In this document: positions 1 through 9,453 of the stretch, one piece after another
Numbering within the stretch: the stretch's first letter is position 1
Layout: each line of letters opens with the position of its first letter
Assembly (NCBI RefSeq): GCF_013373795.3
Contig: NZ_CP088022.1
Span: 1,054,001-1,118,000 of the forward strand
Length of the DNA: 64,000 nt
Direction: 5' to 3'
DNA from: Bradyrhizobium quebecense
Lineage (GTDB): Bacteria > Pseudomonadota > Alphaproteobacteria > Rhizobiales > Xanthobacteraceae
Position numbers and translations under genes: made by a program
Notes under the pieces: generated by a model
Seen by the model: only the letters and a program-made list of their open reading frames with translations
Databases searched by the model: none
What the model was told of the DNA's origin: nothing

Positions 1-1
1 C

Positions 2-877
2 TCGGTGCCGCTGAACGAGAGCCCGCTGAAGGACCATCCGCTCAACCCGATGCATGATTCCAATCTGGTCCGCGTGCTGGCGCGCCAGAGCAAGACCAGG
101 ATCGGCCTGGTCGATCTGGCGACGCTGAGCCGCGGCACCGAGGCCGTTCGGGCAAAGCTCGCCGAGCTTGCACGCAGCGGCATCGGCGCTGCGATCGTCG
201 ACGCGGTGTTCGACCGCGACCTCGAAACCATTGGGCAGGTGGCGCTGGATCACGGTCTCTCGGTCGGCGCCTCCGGCATCGGGCTAGGATTGGCGCGGGC
301 GCTGGTCGCCGCAGGCAAGGCCAAATCGGCTGCCGTGAATGCCGTGACCAGCGCAGCGATCGGCGGGCCGGCCGCCTGCCTCGCCGGCAGTTGCTCGCAG
401 GCGACCCTGCGCCAGATCGCCAGCGCCGAGAAGGTGATGCCGGTCCTGCACCTCGACCCCGAGCGGGTGATCGCCGGCAAGGACGAGGCGCAGCGCGCGC
501 TCGCCTGGGCCAAAGAGCGGCTCGGTACGGGTCCAATCCTGATCGCCAGCAGCTCGACTCCGGAGGAGGTGGCTGCTCTACAATCCCGTCATGGCCGTGA
601 TGCAGCCGGACATGCGATCGAGCAGGCAATGGCCGACCTCGCGGAGGGGCTGGTGCGGTCGGGTGTGCACAGGCTGGTGGTCGCCGGTGGTGAAACTTCA
701 GGCGCCGTGGTCGATCGCCTGGGTATCCCGGGATTCCTGGTCGGGGCGGAAATCGCTGCGGGTGTGCCGGTTCTGCGCGCGGTCGGCGCTGGAAAGGGCG
801 AGATGGTGCTTGCCCTGAAATCAGGCAATTTCGGCGGGCCGGAGTTCTTCTCGGACGCGCTGGCATTGATGCCTTGA
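2..877 (+). CDS. Four-carbon acid sugar kinase family protein, 5'-truncated by window edge
   Basis: The 291 visible residues match the C-terminal two thirds of the OtnK/DUF1537 four-carbon acid sugar kinase family, usually about 420 aa. The frame is open to the window edge, so the real start lies upstream; the GTG at position 5 is internal. Visible hallmarks are the NESPLKDHPLNPMHDSNL stretch early in the fragment and the nucleotide-binding VVAGGETSGAVVDRLGI and KSGNFGGPEFF motifs near the end. These kinases phosphorylate C4 sugar acids such as erythronate or threonate at O4. Partner genes would lie to the left. The family is clear; the substrate is not. Confidence 0.85.
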   Translation, partial: SVPLNESPLKDHPLNPMHDSNLVRVLARQSKTRIGLVDLATLSRGTEAVRAKLAELARSGIGAAIVDAVFDRDLETIGQVALDHGLSVGASGIGLGLARALVAAGKAKSAAVNAVTSAAIGGPAACLAGSCSQATLRQIASAEKVMPVLHLDPERVIAGKDEAQRALAWAKERLGTGPILIASSSTPEEVAALQSRHGRDAAGHAIEQAMADLAEGLVRSGVHRLVVAGGETSGAVVDRLGIPGFLVGAEIAAGVPVLRAVGAGKGEMVLALKSGNFGGPEFFSDALALMP

Positions 878-1009
878 TGCGCCTCTCGCGCACCATGTCA
901 GTCTGATGACTGATATCTCCGTAGTTCAACGGTGAACCAAATTAACCCTACTTAAGGAGGGGGGCTGGCTTTGATGTCTACGGCGTTCCGCCGCGCCCCC
1001 AGCCATTCG

Positions 1010-1030
1010 ATCGGGCCTCGCGAGCCCGAT
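1010..1030 (+). promoter_or_regulatory. Inverted repeat in the MCP leader
   Basis: ATCGGGC (1010-1016) pairs with GCCCGAT (1024-1030) around a CTCGCGA loop, ending 17 bases before the MCP start codon. It could be an operator or a leader hairpin near the ribosome binding site. Only the symmetry is seen; the function is a guess. Confidence 0.25.
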
Positions 1031-1047
1031 ATCCAAGAGACCTCAAG

Positions 1048-2739
1048 ATGTTCGCCAAATTCTCGATCCGCGCCAAGATCATTGCCGTGGTGTCCTTCCT
1101 GCTTGTCGCAATGGCGGGCATGGGCCTGCTGTCGGTCACGAGCATGCGGTCGATCAATGCCAACACGGTGGATATCACGAAGAACTGGCTGCCGAGCGTG
1201 CGTGCGCTTGGGGATCTGCGCGCCGGCGTCATCACCTACCGCAACGTGATCCGCGAGCACATGCTGGTCGAGACGCTGGAGGAGAAGCTCGCGCAGGAGA
1301 AGACCCTGGCGTCGGTGGTCGAAGCCAACACCAAGGTCCGCGCGATCTACGAGCCGATGATCACCTCGCCGGAAGAGCGGACGCTCTACAATCAATGGGT
1401 CGACACCTGGACTCGCTACAAGAAGGGCACCGAGGAGGTGATGGCGCTGTCGCGCAAGGAGGTCGGCAAGGTCCCGCACGAAGCGCATGAGCTGAACGCC
1501 AAGACCGTGAACAAGATCGGCCTCGAGGCGGACGAGATCCTGCGCAAGGATATCGACCTCAACAACGCCGGTGCCGACAAGGCGGCGCAGGACGCTGCGA
1601 ACAGCTACGCATCAGCGTTCATGCTGCTTGCGATCATGCTCGGCGCCGTCATCATCGTGGGCGCCGGTATCGGCTTCCTGATGATCCGCGACGTGACTTC
1701 CGGCATCGCCTCGATCGTGAGCCCGATGCAGGCGCTCGGCCGCGGTGACCTCACCGCAATCGTGCCGCACCAGGGCGAGAAGACCGAGATCGGCGCGATG
1801 GCCGACACGCTGCAGGTGTTCAAGGAAGCCCTGGTTGCCAAGAAGGCCGCCGATGAGGCCGCGGCCGCCGATGCCGAGGCCAAGATCGAGCGCGGCCGCC
1901 GGGTCGATACCATCACCCGCAATTTCGAACAGATGATCGGTGAGATCGTGCAGACCGTGTCATCGGCCTCGACCCAGCTCGAAGCCTCGGCCAGCACGCT
2001 GTCGTCGACCGCACGGCGGTCGCAGGAACTGACCACCTCGGTTGCCGCTGCGTCCGAGGAGGCCTCGACCAACGTGCAGTCGGTGGCGTCGGCGACCGAA
2101 GAGCTGTCGTCGTCGGTGACCGAGATCAGCCGCCAGGTCCAGGAGTCGGCGCGGATGGCGGGCGATGCCGTCGGCCAGGCGCGCACCACCAACGATCGGG
2201 TCAGCGAGCTGTCGAAGGCCGCCGCGCGGATCGGCGACGTTGTCGAACTGATCAACACGATTGCCGGTCAGACCAATCTGCTGGCGCTGAACGCCACCAT
2301 CGAGGCGGCGCGCGCCGGTGAAGCCGGCCGTGGCTTCGCGGTCGTGGCCTCCGAGGTGAAGGCGCTGGCCGAGCAGACCGCGAAGGCGACCGGCGAGATC
2401 GGCCAGCAGATCGCCGGCATCCAGACCGCAACCCAGGAGTCGGTCGGCGCGATCAAGGAGATCTCGTCGACCATCGAGCGGCTGTCGGAGATCTCCTCAA
2501 CCATCGCCGCCGCGGTCGAAGAGCAGGGCGCGGCGACGCAGGAGATTTCCCGCAACGTGCAGCAGGCGGCGCAGGGCACCCAGCAGGTCTCGGCCAACAT
2601 CACCGACGTGCAGCACGGCGCCAACGAAACCGGCTCGGCTTCGACCCAGGTACTGTCGGCGGCGCAGTCGCTTTCGGGTGACAGCAACCGCCTCAAGCTC
2701 GAGGTCGGCAAATTCCTCGACGCCGTCCGCGCGGCCTGA
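1048..2739 (+). CDS. Methyl-accepting chemotaxis protein
   Basis: A 563-aa inner-membrane chemoreceptor. TM1 lies at about residues 11-30, a roughly 155-residue periplasmic four-helix-bundle-like domain follows, TM2 is at about 189-215, then a HAMP domain to about 270 and a long cytoplasmic coiled coil. The signalling tip is conserved ([20 protein letters not shown], then [14 protein letters not shown]). There is no C-terminal NWETF-type CheR/CheB tether. It should control CheA kinase in response to an unknown periplasmic ligand. The gene stands alone, with a strong terminator 24 bases downstream. Its last codons are duplicated beyond that terminator at 2811-2924. Confidence 0.95.
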   Translation: MFAKFSIRAKIIAVVSFLLVAMAGMGLLSVTSMRSINANTVDITKNWLPSVRALGDLRAGVITYRNVIREHMLVETLEEKLAQEKTLASVVEANTKVRAIYEPMITSPEERTLYNQWVDTWTRYKKGTEEVMALSRKEVGKVPHEAHELNAKTVNKIGLEADEILRKDIDLNNAGADKAAQDAANSYASAFMLLAIMLGAVIIVGAGIGFLMIRDVTSGIASIVSPMQALGRGDLTAIVPHQGEKTEIGAMADTLQVFKEALVAKKAADEAAAADAEAKIERGRRVDTITRNFEQMIGEIVQTVSSASTQLEASASTLSSTARRSQELTTSVAAASEEASTNVQSVASATEELSSSVTEISRQVQESARMAGDAVGQARTTNDRVSELSKAAARIGDVVELINTIAGQTNLLALNATIEAARAGEAGRGFAVVASEVKALAEQTAKATGEIGQQIAGIQTATQESVGAIKEISSTIERLSEISSTIAAAVEEQGAATQEISRNVQQAAQGTQQVSANITDVQHGANETGSASTQVLSAAQSLSGDSNRLKLEVGKFLDAVRAA

Positions 2740-2763
2740 GGCCGGGCGCGCCTTTGACCATCG

Positions 2764-2795
2764 AAAAATGCCCGGCCGACAGGCCGGGCATTTTT
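2764..2795 (+). terminator. Rho-independent terminator after the MCP gene
   Basis: A perfect 14-base stem (2764-2777 with 2782-2795) around a GACA loop, GC-rich at the top and ending in TTTTT. The A-run on the left arm also makes it plausible in the reverse direction. Confidence 0.9.
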
Positions 2796-2810
2796 CCTTG
2801 CGTGGATACG

Positions 2811-2924
2811 GTGACCGGCTCGGCGTCGACCCAGGTGCTCCCGGCGGCGCAGTCGCTCTCGGGCGACAGCAGCCGCCTCAAGCTCGAAGTCGGCAAGTTC
2901 CTCAACGCCGTTCGCGCCGCCTGA
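2811..2924 (+). pseudogene. 3' stump of a second MCP gene
   Basis: Thirty-seven codons plus a stop, read from 2811, reproduce the C-terminus of the upstream MCP. Both share [17 protein letters not shown] and [10 protein letters not shown] and both end AVRAA, with a few substitutions (SAAQ to PAAQ, DSN to DSS, LDAV to LNAV). No start codon with a ribosome binding site precedes it, and it begins right after the terminator of the intact gene. It is best read as what remains of a tandem paralogue after a deletion. Confidence 0.8.
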
Positions 2925-3311
2925 TCCGGCGCCGCCGGTTCGGCCATACAGGCATTGTTGTCGGGGCAACCGATCCCGGTGTGGTGAGCCGGCCGGCTCA
3001 CCACACTTTACATTTTCGCAGAGCAGCGATGCGCTAGCCTCGTGACGGCCGAAGCAGCGTGCTCGGCCGGCGCATATTCGCAGCAGAGCCGTCTCTTTTT
3101 TGACGATGATACGAGCGCGATCGGCGGCACTGGGTCCGGCGTACCCGATCGGAGCGCACGGCTTCACGTACTATGCCAAGGAAGTGAAGGCCGCCGCGGC
3201 TCCGCAGGTTGGCGTTTTGCCCGTCATCGGGTAAATCGGCCGCTGCGGAACGGCTTTTGCAATGTCGATTCCTCTGCCCGGGGCGGGCTTCATTTCGGGA
3301 ATGCTGCTTTT
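2925..3311. other. 387-base gap between the MCP stump and the RND pump
   Basis: Holds the 28-base palindrome at 2979-3006 and otherwise no recognisable gene. A 42-codon open frame (3106-3234, ATG to TAA, high GC at third positions) has no recognisable relative and no clear ribosome binding site; it is mentioned only as a weak candidate. The frame of the RND gene is open upstream to about 3042, but conservation starts only at the ATG at 3312. The pump's promoter should lie here. Confidence 0.5.
2979..3006. terminator. 28-base perfect palindrome, probable terminator
   Basis: GTGTGGTGAGCCGG (2979-2992) is followed directly by its exact complement (2993-3006), then TTTACATTTT. As RNA it gives a 12-bp stem with a CCGG loop. 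It follows the MCP stump and may be the surviving terminator of the lost second MCP gene. An operator is the alternative. Confidence 0.5.
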
Positions 3312-6300
3312 ATGATCGCACTGGTCCGTATCGCGCTGAGCCGGCCATATACTTTCGTCGTGCTCGCGATCCTGCTCTTGATTATCGGACCGCTGGCCGC
3401 ACTGCGCACGCCGACCGACATCTTTCCCGACATCCGTATCCCCGTGATCGGCGTGGTCTGGCAGTACACCGGCCTGCCGCCCGACCAGATGGCCGGCCGC
3501 ATCACTTCGCCGTTTCAGCGCGCGCTGACCACGACGGTCAACGACATCGAGCACATCACCGCCAACTCGTATAACGGGTTCGGCATCATCAAGATCTTCT
3601 TCCAGCCCAATGTCGACATCCGCACCGCCAACGCGCAGGTCACCGCGATTTCGCAGACCCTGCTCAAGCAGATGCCGCCGGGCGCGACGCCGCCGCTGAT
3701 CCTGAACTACAGCGCCTCGACGGTTCCCATCATCCAGGTCGCATTGTCGGGCGAAGGCCTGACCGAGCAGAACCTCGCCGACATCGGCATCAACCAGCTG
3801 CGCACGCCGCTGGTCACGGTGCCTGGCGCTGCGATCCCGTATCCGTTCGGCGGCAAGCAGCGCCAGGTCCAGATCGATCTCAATTCGACCGCGCTGCAGG
3901 CGCGTGGCCTGTCCGGCCAGGACGTCGCCAACACGCTCGCGGCACAGAACCTGATCACGCCGGTCGGCACGCAGAAGATCGGCAATTTCGAATACACCGT
4001 AAACTTGAACAATTCGCCGCTCCGGATGGAGGAACTCGGCGACCTGCCGATCAAGCAGGTTAACGGTGCAATGGTCTATGTGCGTGACGTCGCCACCGTC
4101 CGCGACGGCAACCCGCCGCAGACCAACATCGTCCATGTCGACGGCAACCGTTCGGTGCTGATGATGGTGCTGAAAGCCGGCGCCACCTCGACGCTCGATA
4201 TTATCTCCGGCATCAAGCAGAAGGTGATCGACGTCAAGGACCAGATGCCGGACGCGCTGAAGATCGGCTTCATCGGCGACCAGTCGGTGTTCGTCCGCGG
4301 TGCGATCACCGGTGTCGCCTTCGAGGGCGTGATCGCCGCGCTGCTCACCAGTGTGATGATCCTGCTGTTCCTCGGCAGCTGGCGCTCGACCGTCATCATC
4401 GCGGTGTCGATCCCGCTGTCGGTGCTCGGGGCCATCATCATGCTGTCCCTGATCGGCGAGACGCTGAACATCATGACGCTCGGCGGCCTTGCGCTCGCGG
4501 TCGGCATCCTGGTCGACGACGCCACGGTGACGATCGAGAACATCAACTACCATCTCGAGCAGGGCAAACCGGTCGAGCAATCGATCCTCGACGGCGCCAA
4601 CCAGATCGTGACGCCAGCCTTCGTCTCGCTGCTCTGTATCTGCATCGTGTTCGTGCCGATGTTCTTCCTGACCGGCGTGGCGCGCTTCCTGTTCGTGCCG
4701 ATGGCCGAAGCGGTCATGTTCGCGATGATCTGGTCTTTCATCCTGTCGCGCACTTTGGTGCCGACCATGGCGAACTATTTGCTGCAGGCGCATGTCCATC
4801 ACGAGGGCGCGCCGCCGAAATCGCGCAATCCGCTGGTCTGGTTCCAGCGCGGCTTCGAGGCGCGGTTCGAGCGCATCCGTGGCGGCTATCGCGGCCTGCT
4901 CGAGATGGCGCTCGGCCACCGCAAGGTGTTCGTCGGCGGCTTCCTCGCGGTGGTTGCCGCGTCGTTCGTGCTGGTGCCGTTTCTCGGCCGCAACTTCTTC
5001 CCGTCGGTCGACGCCGGCAACATCCTGATGCATGTCCGCACCCAGGTCGGTACCCGTGTCGAGGAGACCGCCAACCAGCTCGCCGATATCCAGAAGGCGA
5101 TCCGCAAGCTGGTCCCCGGCGAGATCGAGACCATGACCGACAACATCGGCATGCCGATCTCCGGCATCAACATGACCTACAACAACACCGGCGTGATCGG
5201 TCCGCAGGACGGCGACATCCAGATCCGCCTCAAGGAAGGCCACAAGCCGACCGAGCAGCATGTCCGCACGCTGCGTGAGCAATTGCCGCGGCTGTTTCCG
5301 GGCACCAGCTTCGCGTTCCTGCCGGCCGACATCGTCAGCCAGATCCTGAACTTCGGCGCGCCGGCGCCGATCGATTTGCAGATCCGCGGCGCCAATCTCG
5401 ACGCCAATTTCGCCTACGCCAACAAGCTATTGGCGAAGATCAAGCGCATCCCCGGCATTGCCGATGCACGGATCCAGCAGTCGCCGAACAATCCGACCTT
5501 CAACATCGATGTCGATCGCACCCGCGCGCAATATGTCGGCCTGACCGAGCGCGACGTCACCAACTCGCTCGTCGTCAACCTTGCCGGCTCCTCACAGGTC
5601 GCGCCGACCTACTATCTCAATCCCGACAACGGCGTGTCCTACTCGATCGTGATGCAGACGCCGCAATATCAGATCGACTCGCTGAGCGCTTTGCAGACGC
5701 TGCCGATTACCGCGACCGGCAATACCCAGGCGCCGATCCTCGGCGGCATCGCCGACATCAAGCGGGCGACCTCGAGCGCGGTGGTGTCGCAATATGACAT
5801 CCAGTCGCTGGTGCAGATCTATGCCACGACGCAAGGCCGCGATCTCGGCGGCGTCGCGACCGACGTGCGCCAGCTGATTGCTGACACCGCAAAGGAAGTG
5901 CCGAAGGGCTCTTCGGTGGTGCTGCTCGGCCAGGTGCAGACCATGAACTCGGCCTTCACCGGCCTCTTGTTCGGCCTGCTCGGCGCGGTCGTCTTGATCT
6001 ACTTCCTGATCGTGGTGAACTTCCAGTCCTGGTCGGACCCGTTCGTGATCGTCACGGCGTTGCCCGCAGCACTCGCCGGCATCGTCTGGATGCTGTTCAC
6101 GACCCAGACCACGCTGTCGGTTCCCGCGCTGACCGGCGCCATCATGTGCATGGGCGTTGCGACCGCCAACAGCGTGCTCGTGATCAGCTTTGCCCGCGAG
6201 CGCTACGAGGAACTTGGCGATCCCGTCGCGGCCGCGCTGGAGGCCGGATTTGTCCGCTTCCGCCCGGTGCTGATGACGGCGCTCGCCATGATCATCGGCA

Positions 6301-6491
6301 TGGCGCCGATGGCGCTGGGGCTCGGCGAGGGCGGCGAGCAGAACGCGCCGCTCGGCCGCGCCGTGATCGGCGGCCTGATCTTTGCAACCTTCGCGACGCT
6401 GATGTTTGTTCCCGTGGTATTCAGTATGGTACACAAGAAGCAAGGCGCCAAAGCCGCCGCCTCATCGGAGATTCCGCATGCAGCCCACTGA
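3312..6491 (+). CDS. RND efflux pump inner-membrane subunit
   Basis: A 1059-aa AcrB/HAE1-type RND transporter of normal family length. The start at 3312 (MIALVRIALSRPYTFVVL) is chosen because the first transmembrane helix follows at once; the upstream extension is not conserved. The VDD pair in GILVDDATVTIENI (about residue 400) is the TM4 proton-relay aspartate motif. The second half repeats the fold, ending in the usual TM8-12 block. It exports an unknown substrate by proton antiport. It overlaps the adaptor gene by 14 bases, so translation is coupled. The order pump-then-adaptor is the reverse of acrAB, and no outer-membrane channel gene is adjacent. Confidence 0.95.
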   Translation: MIALVRIALSRPYTFVVLAILLLIIGPLAALRTPTDIFPDIRIPVIGVVWQYTGLPPDQMAGRITSPFQRALTTTVNDIEHITANSYNGFGIIKIFFQPNVDIRTANAQVTAISQTLLKQMPPGATPPLILNYSASTVPIIQVALSGEGLTEQNLADIGINQLRTPLVTVPGAAIPYPFGGKQRQVQIDLNSTALQARGLSGQDVANTLAAQNLITPVGTQKIGNFEYTVNLNNSPLRMEELGDLPIKQVNGAMVYVRDVATVRDGNPPQTNIVHVDGNRSVLMMVLKAGATSTLDIISGIKQKVIDVKDQMPDALKIGFIGDQSVFVRGAITGVAFEGVIAALLTSVMILLFLGSWRSTVIIAVSIPLSVLGAIIMLSLIGETLNIMTLGGLALAVGILVDDATVTIENINYHLEQGKPVEQSILDGANQIVTPAFVSLLCICIVFVPMFFLTGVARFLFVPMAEAVMFAMIWSFILSRTLVPTMANYLLQAHVHHEGAPPKSRNPLVWFQRGFEARFERIRGGYRGLLEMALGHRKVFVGGFLAVVAASFVLVPFLGRNFFPSVDAGNILMHVRTQVGTRVEETANQLADIQKAIRKLVPGEIETMTDNIGMPISGINMTYNNTGVIGPQDGDIQIRLKEGHKPTEQHVRTLREQLPRLFPGTSFAFLPADIVSQILNFGAPAPIDLQIRGANLDANFAYANKLLAKIKRIPGIADARIQQSPNNPTFNIDVDRTRAQYVGLTERDVTNSLVVNLAGSSQVAPTYYLNPDNGVSYSIVMQTPQYQIDSLSALQTLPITATGNTQAPILGGIADIKRATSSAVVSQYDIQSLVQIYATTQGRDLGGVATDVRQLIADTAKEVPKGSSVVLLGQVQTMNSAFTGLLFGLLGAVVLIYFLIVVNFQSWSDPFVIVTALPAALAGIVWMLFTTQTTLSVPALTGAIMCMGVATANSVLVISFARERYEELGDPVAAALEAGFVRFRPVLMTALAMIIGMAPMALGLGEGGEQNAPLGRAVIGGLIFATFATLMFVPVVFSMVHKKQGAKAAASSEIPHAAH

Positions 6492-7680
6492 ACAGCGCCC
6501 ACCGGTGTCTCGCCGGAAATTGGGCATATTCGGCGTGGTTGCACTGGTCGGCGCCGGGCTGATCGTCGGCACCGGCATCCGCGCCCGTGAGGAGCAGGAC
6601 ACAAGGCTGAAGGAATGGACCGACGACCAGGCCATTCCGACCGTCGCCGTGGCGCTGCCGAACGCCAAGGCGCTGAGCCCCACGATCGACCTGCCGGGCC
6701 GGCTCGAGGCCTATTCCCGCGCACCGATCTTCGCGCGGGTGTCCGGCTATCTCAAGAGCTGGGACGCCGACATCGGCGCTCGCGTCAAGGCCGGCCAGGT
6801 GATCGCCGAGATCGAGGCGCCCGACCTTGACCAGCAATTGTTGCAGGCGCGCGCCGATCTCGCCAGCGCCCAGGCCTCAGCCAAGCTCTCCGAGGCGACG
6901 CTGACCCGGCGCAAGACGCTGGTCGCCTCGAATTTCGTCTCCGCCCAGGAGATCGACGAGCGCACTGCCGACCTCTCCAACAAGAACGGTGCGGTCAGGT
7001 CCGGCCAGGCCAATGTCGAGCGGCTGGAAGCGCTCGCTGGTTACAAGAAGATCACGGCGCCGTTCGACGGCGTGGTGACCTCGCGCGACACCGACGTCGG
7101 CGCGCTGATCAATGCCGGCGGCAACTCGGGTCCCGCGATGTTCACGATCTCGGACATCACCAAGCTGCGCGTCTACGTCAACGTGCCGCAGAACTACGTC
7201 CCGGCGATCAAGATCGGCGCCAAGGCCTCCTTGGTGTTGCCGGATTACCCGAACCGCACGTTCCAGGCGACGGTGGAAGCCTCCTCGCAGGCGGTCGATG
7301 TCGCCTCCGGCACCACGCGGATGCAACTCGGGCTCGACAACTCCTCCGGCGAGCTGATGCCGGGCAGCTATGCCAGCGTGAAGCTCAATTTGCAGCGCGA
7401 GGCCGCGCCGCTCAGCATTCCCGCCAGCGCGCTGATCTTCAACAGCAACGGCCTGCGGGTCGCAACCGTCAGCCCCGATGACAAGGTGCTGTTCAAGACC
7501 GTGAAGATCGGCCGCGACCTCGGCAAGGAGATCGAGATCGCCTCGGGCCTCGCCCCCGACGACCGCATCATCACCGCTCCGCCGGACGGCCTCGCCGACG
7601 GCGATCATGTGCGCGTGACCGGTGTCGGCGCCAAGGGCAAGCCGACGACGGCGTCTGAAAAGCAGGACGTGAAGGGGTAG
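6478..7680 (+). CDS. RND efflux periplasmic adaptor (membrane fusion protein)
   Basis: A 400-aa HlyD/AcrA-family adaptor. The ATG at 6478 overlaps the end of the pump gene and fits the short basic N-terminus followed by one membrane anchor (LGIFGVVALVGAGLIVGTGI). There is no lipobox cysteine. The biotinyl-lipoyl half-motifs lie at PIFARVSGYLKSW and KKITAPFDGVVTSRDTDVG, with a coiled-coil hairpin between them and a beta-barrel plus membrane-proximal domain after. It bridges the RND pump to an outer-membrane channel encoded elsewhere. Confidence 0.93.
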   Translation: MQPTEQRPPVSRRKLGIFGVVALVGAGLIVGTGIRAREEQDTRLKEWTDDQAIPTVAVALPNAKALSPTIDLPGRLEAYSRAPIFARVSGYLKSWDADIGARVKAGQVIAEIEAPDLDQQLLQARADLASAQASAKLSEATLTRRKTLVASNFVSAQEIDERTADLSNKNGAVRSGQANVERLEALAGYKKITAPFDGVVTSRDTDVGALINAGGNSGPAMFTISDITKLRVYVNVPQNYVPAIKIGAKASLVLPDYPNRTFQATVEASSQAVDVASGTTRMQLGLDNSSGELMPGSYASVKLNLQREAAPLSIPASALIFNSNGLRVATVSPDDKVLFKTVKIGRDLGKEIEIASGLAPDDRIITAPPDGLADGDHVRVTGVGAKGKPTTASEKQDVKG

Positions 7681-7699
7681 GGCGTAGCCCCGCTCATCA

Positions 7700-7785
7700 C
7701 GTCATGCGCGGGCTTGTCCCGGGCATCCACGACTTCCTTTTGCTGCGCAAAGACGTGGATGGCCGGGACAAGCCCGGCCATGACG
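7700..7785. repeat. Palindromic intergenic repeat, family A copy 1
   Basis: Starts CGTCATGCGCGGGCTTGTCC and ends with the near-complement (GGACAAGCCCGGCCATGACG), with GGCATCCAC and GTGGATGGCC inside, forming one large imperfect hairpin. A second copy lies at 14319-14405. It sits between convergent genes and could act as a transcription barrier. Confidence 0.8.
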
Positions 7786-7796
7786 GTGTTGGTGGT

Positions 7797-9308
7797 TCAA
7801 GCCACCCGCCATTCCCGCACGCCGTCACTGGCCGTGACGATGTTGCCCGTGGTGCCGACCGGCGTGCGGTCGAGGTTCTGCAGATACGTCAGCGTTGCCG
7901 TGTCGCTCGCCGGGACGCGGCCGAGCGTGCGGCGGCCGTCCTCGGTGCGCAGCATGGTGACGCCGTGCTCGACCTCGCCGTTGGCGCGATAGATCACGGT
8001 GAAGGCCTCGACCTTGCCTTTTCCTGTCGCCTCGGCGGTGAAGTCGGGCACGTTGCGCCTGTTGCGGTCGGCTTCCGCCTGCACGCTGGTGTCCTGCTCG
8101 AGCGCGGCCGTCGGCGCGGCGCGCGACAGCACGAGGCCATGATGCTTGGTGACGAAGCCGCCCTGGCCGTAGAGCAGGCCGAGCGTGCCGCCGCCGCGCA
8201 GCTTGCGCACCATCGCGCAGGCCGAATGCGTCATGTAGGTGTTGAGCGGCGCGCCGAAGAACGTCAGCCCGCCCGTCACGGTCGGCTGCACGTCGGCGCC
8301 GAGGCCGAGCGTCCGGCGCGCCATCTTCGGCACGCAGGGGAAGCAGCTATAGAGTTCAATCGCGTCGAACTTCCTGCCGTCGCCGCCGACGAGGTCCATC
8401 GCCGCCTTCAGCACCGCATTCTGTGCGTGGCTCTCGACAAACTGGTCGCGGATCAGATAGTCGCGCGGTTCTTCCGCCGAGGCGCCGCCGAGCGGATAGA
8501 TCAGTTTGTCCTCGGGCACGCCGGCGGCGCGCGCTTTCGCCAGGCTGGTCAGGATCAGCGCGCCGCCCATGTTCACCGTCGGATTTGCCACCATCAGTTT
8601 TGTATACGGCCAGGCGATCATCCGGTTATCGGGCGTCGCGGTGGTGATCTCGTCGCCGGTGAAGCGCTTCTTCAGCCAGGAGTTCGGATTATCGGCGGCA
8701 ACCCGCGCATAGGTGGACCACAACTCGCCGGACTCCTTCAGCGCCTCGCGCGGCGTCTGGCCCCAATGCGCTGAGGTCGCGGACTCATAGAGCGGATAGA
8801 CCGTGATCGGCCGGAACACGCCGAGCGCAACCGCAAGCGGCTTCTGGAATGCGGCGCCGCGCTTCGGCTCCTCCACGTCATGCGCGAACGGCGTCCACGG
8901 CAATGTGAGGCCGGCGCGCTGCGCCTTGGTCGCGGTCGACTGCGCCTCCGCGCCACAGACCGCGGCAACGCTGCATTCGCCGCGCGCGATGCGCTGCGCC
9001 GCCTCGTGCAGGTACCGGATCGGGCTCTCGCCGCCGACCGGACCGTAATAGAGATGCGCCGGCGCGATGCCGAGCCGCTGCGCCAGCTGCTTCTCGGGAT
9101 CGCGGTAGCGCCAGCTCAGGAAGTTGACGACGTCGAGCGACTGCACATCGGAGAGCAGTCTTGCGCCGCTGTCGGCCTCGGCGCGCTTCAGCGCCTCTTC
9201 CAGCAAAGTGAGCGGCTCGAGGCCGGCGGCGATGTCCTTTGGACGATCAACGATCTCGCCGACGCCGACGATGACGGGAATGCGGTCTTCGGGGATGCTG
9301 TTCGACAT
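7797..9308 (-). CDS. Thiolase-like (SCP2/TLP1-type) acetyl-CoA acetyltransferase family protein
   Basis: A 503-aa protein of the thiolase-like family with an extra C-terminal OB-fold-like domain (roughly residues 400-503). The N-terminal thiolase half reads VIVGVGEIVDRP, and the position where classical thiolases carry the nucleophilic Cys is PVGGESPIRYLHEA, without an obvious Cys. THSACAMVRKLRGG lies where thiolases have the GHPxG-like loop. It probably acts on an acyl-CoA in lipid or side-chain degradation, but true thiolase activity is doubtful. It is a single gene, with the broken nitronate monooxygenase downstream in direction of the chromosome but upstream in transcription. Confidence 0.8.
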   Translation of the reverse strand: MSNSIPEDRIPVIVGVGEIVDRPKDIAAGLEPLTLLEEALKRAEADSGARLLSDVQSLDVVNFLSWRYRDPEKQLAQRLGIAPAHLYYGPVGGESPIRYLHEAAQRIARGECSVAAVCGAEAQSTATKAQRAGLTLPWTPFAHDVEEPKRGAAFQKPLAVALGVFRPITVYPLYESATSAHWGQTPREALKESGELWSTYARVAADNPNSWLKKRFTGDEITTATPDNRMIAWPYTKLMVANPTVNMGGALILTSLAKARAAGVPEDKLIYPLGGASAEEPRDYLIRDQFVESHAQNAVLKAAMDLVGGDGRKFDAIELYSCFPCVPKMARRTLGLGADVQPTVTGGLTFFGAPLNTYMTHSACAMVRKLRGGGTLGLLYGQGGFVTKHHGLVLSRAAPTAALEQDTSVQAEADRNRRNVPDFTAEATGKGKVEAFTVIYRANGEVEHGVTMLRTEDGRRTLGRVPASDTATLTYLQNLDRTPVGTTGNIVTASDGVREWRVA

Positions 9309-9354
9309 TCTTGTTGCTTCACTCTGGGATATTGGGCTCGATGGTTGTTCTAGG

Positions 9355-9439
9355 CGTCATTGCGAGCGAAGCGAAGCAATCCATGTCTTGACTCGGGGAA
9401 TGGGTGGATTGCTTCGTCGCTCCGCTCCTCGCAAGGACG
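9355..9439. repeat. Palindromic intergenic repeat, family C
   Basis: CGTCATTGCGAGCGAAGCGA at the left pairs imperfectly with the TCGCTCCGCTCCTCGCAAGG end, with GCAATCCA and TGGATTGC inside. It lies in the gap between the nitronate monooxygenase and thiolase-like genes. This is the classic REP/BIME-like layout of this group. Confidence 0.75.
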
Positions 9440-9453
9440 GTTGTGCTCTTGCG

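Noticed and set aside
3106..3234. Forty-two-codon small protein
   Set aside because: No recognisable relative or convincing ribosome binding site; kept only as a note on the gap.
3042..3311. N-terminal extension of the RND pump
   Set aside because: The frame is open, but the residues are not membrane-like and the family begins at MIALVRIALSRPYTF.
3171..5282. Long open frame of about 700 codons on the minus strand
   Set aside because: Antisense to the RND pump; composition is typical of a shadow frame and no family is recognisable.
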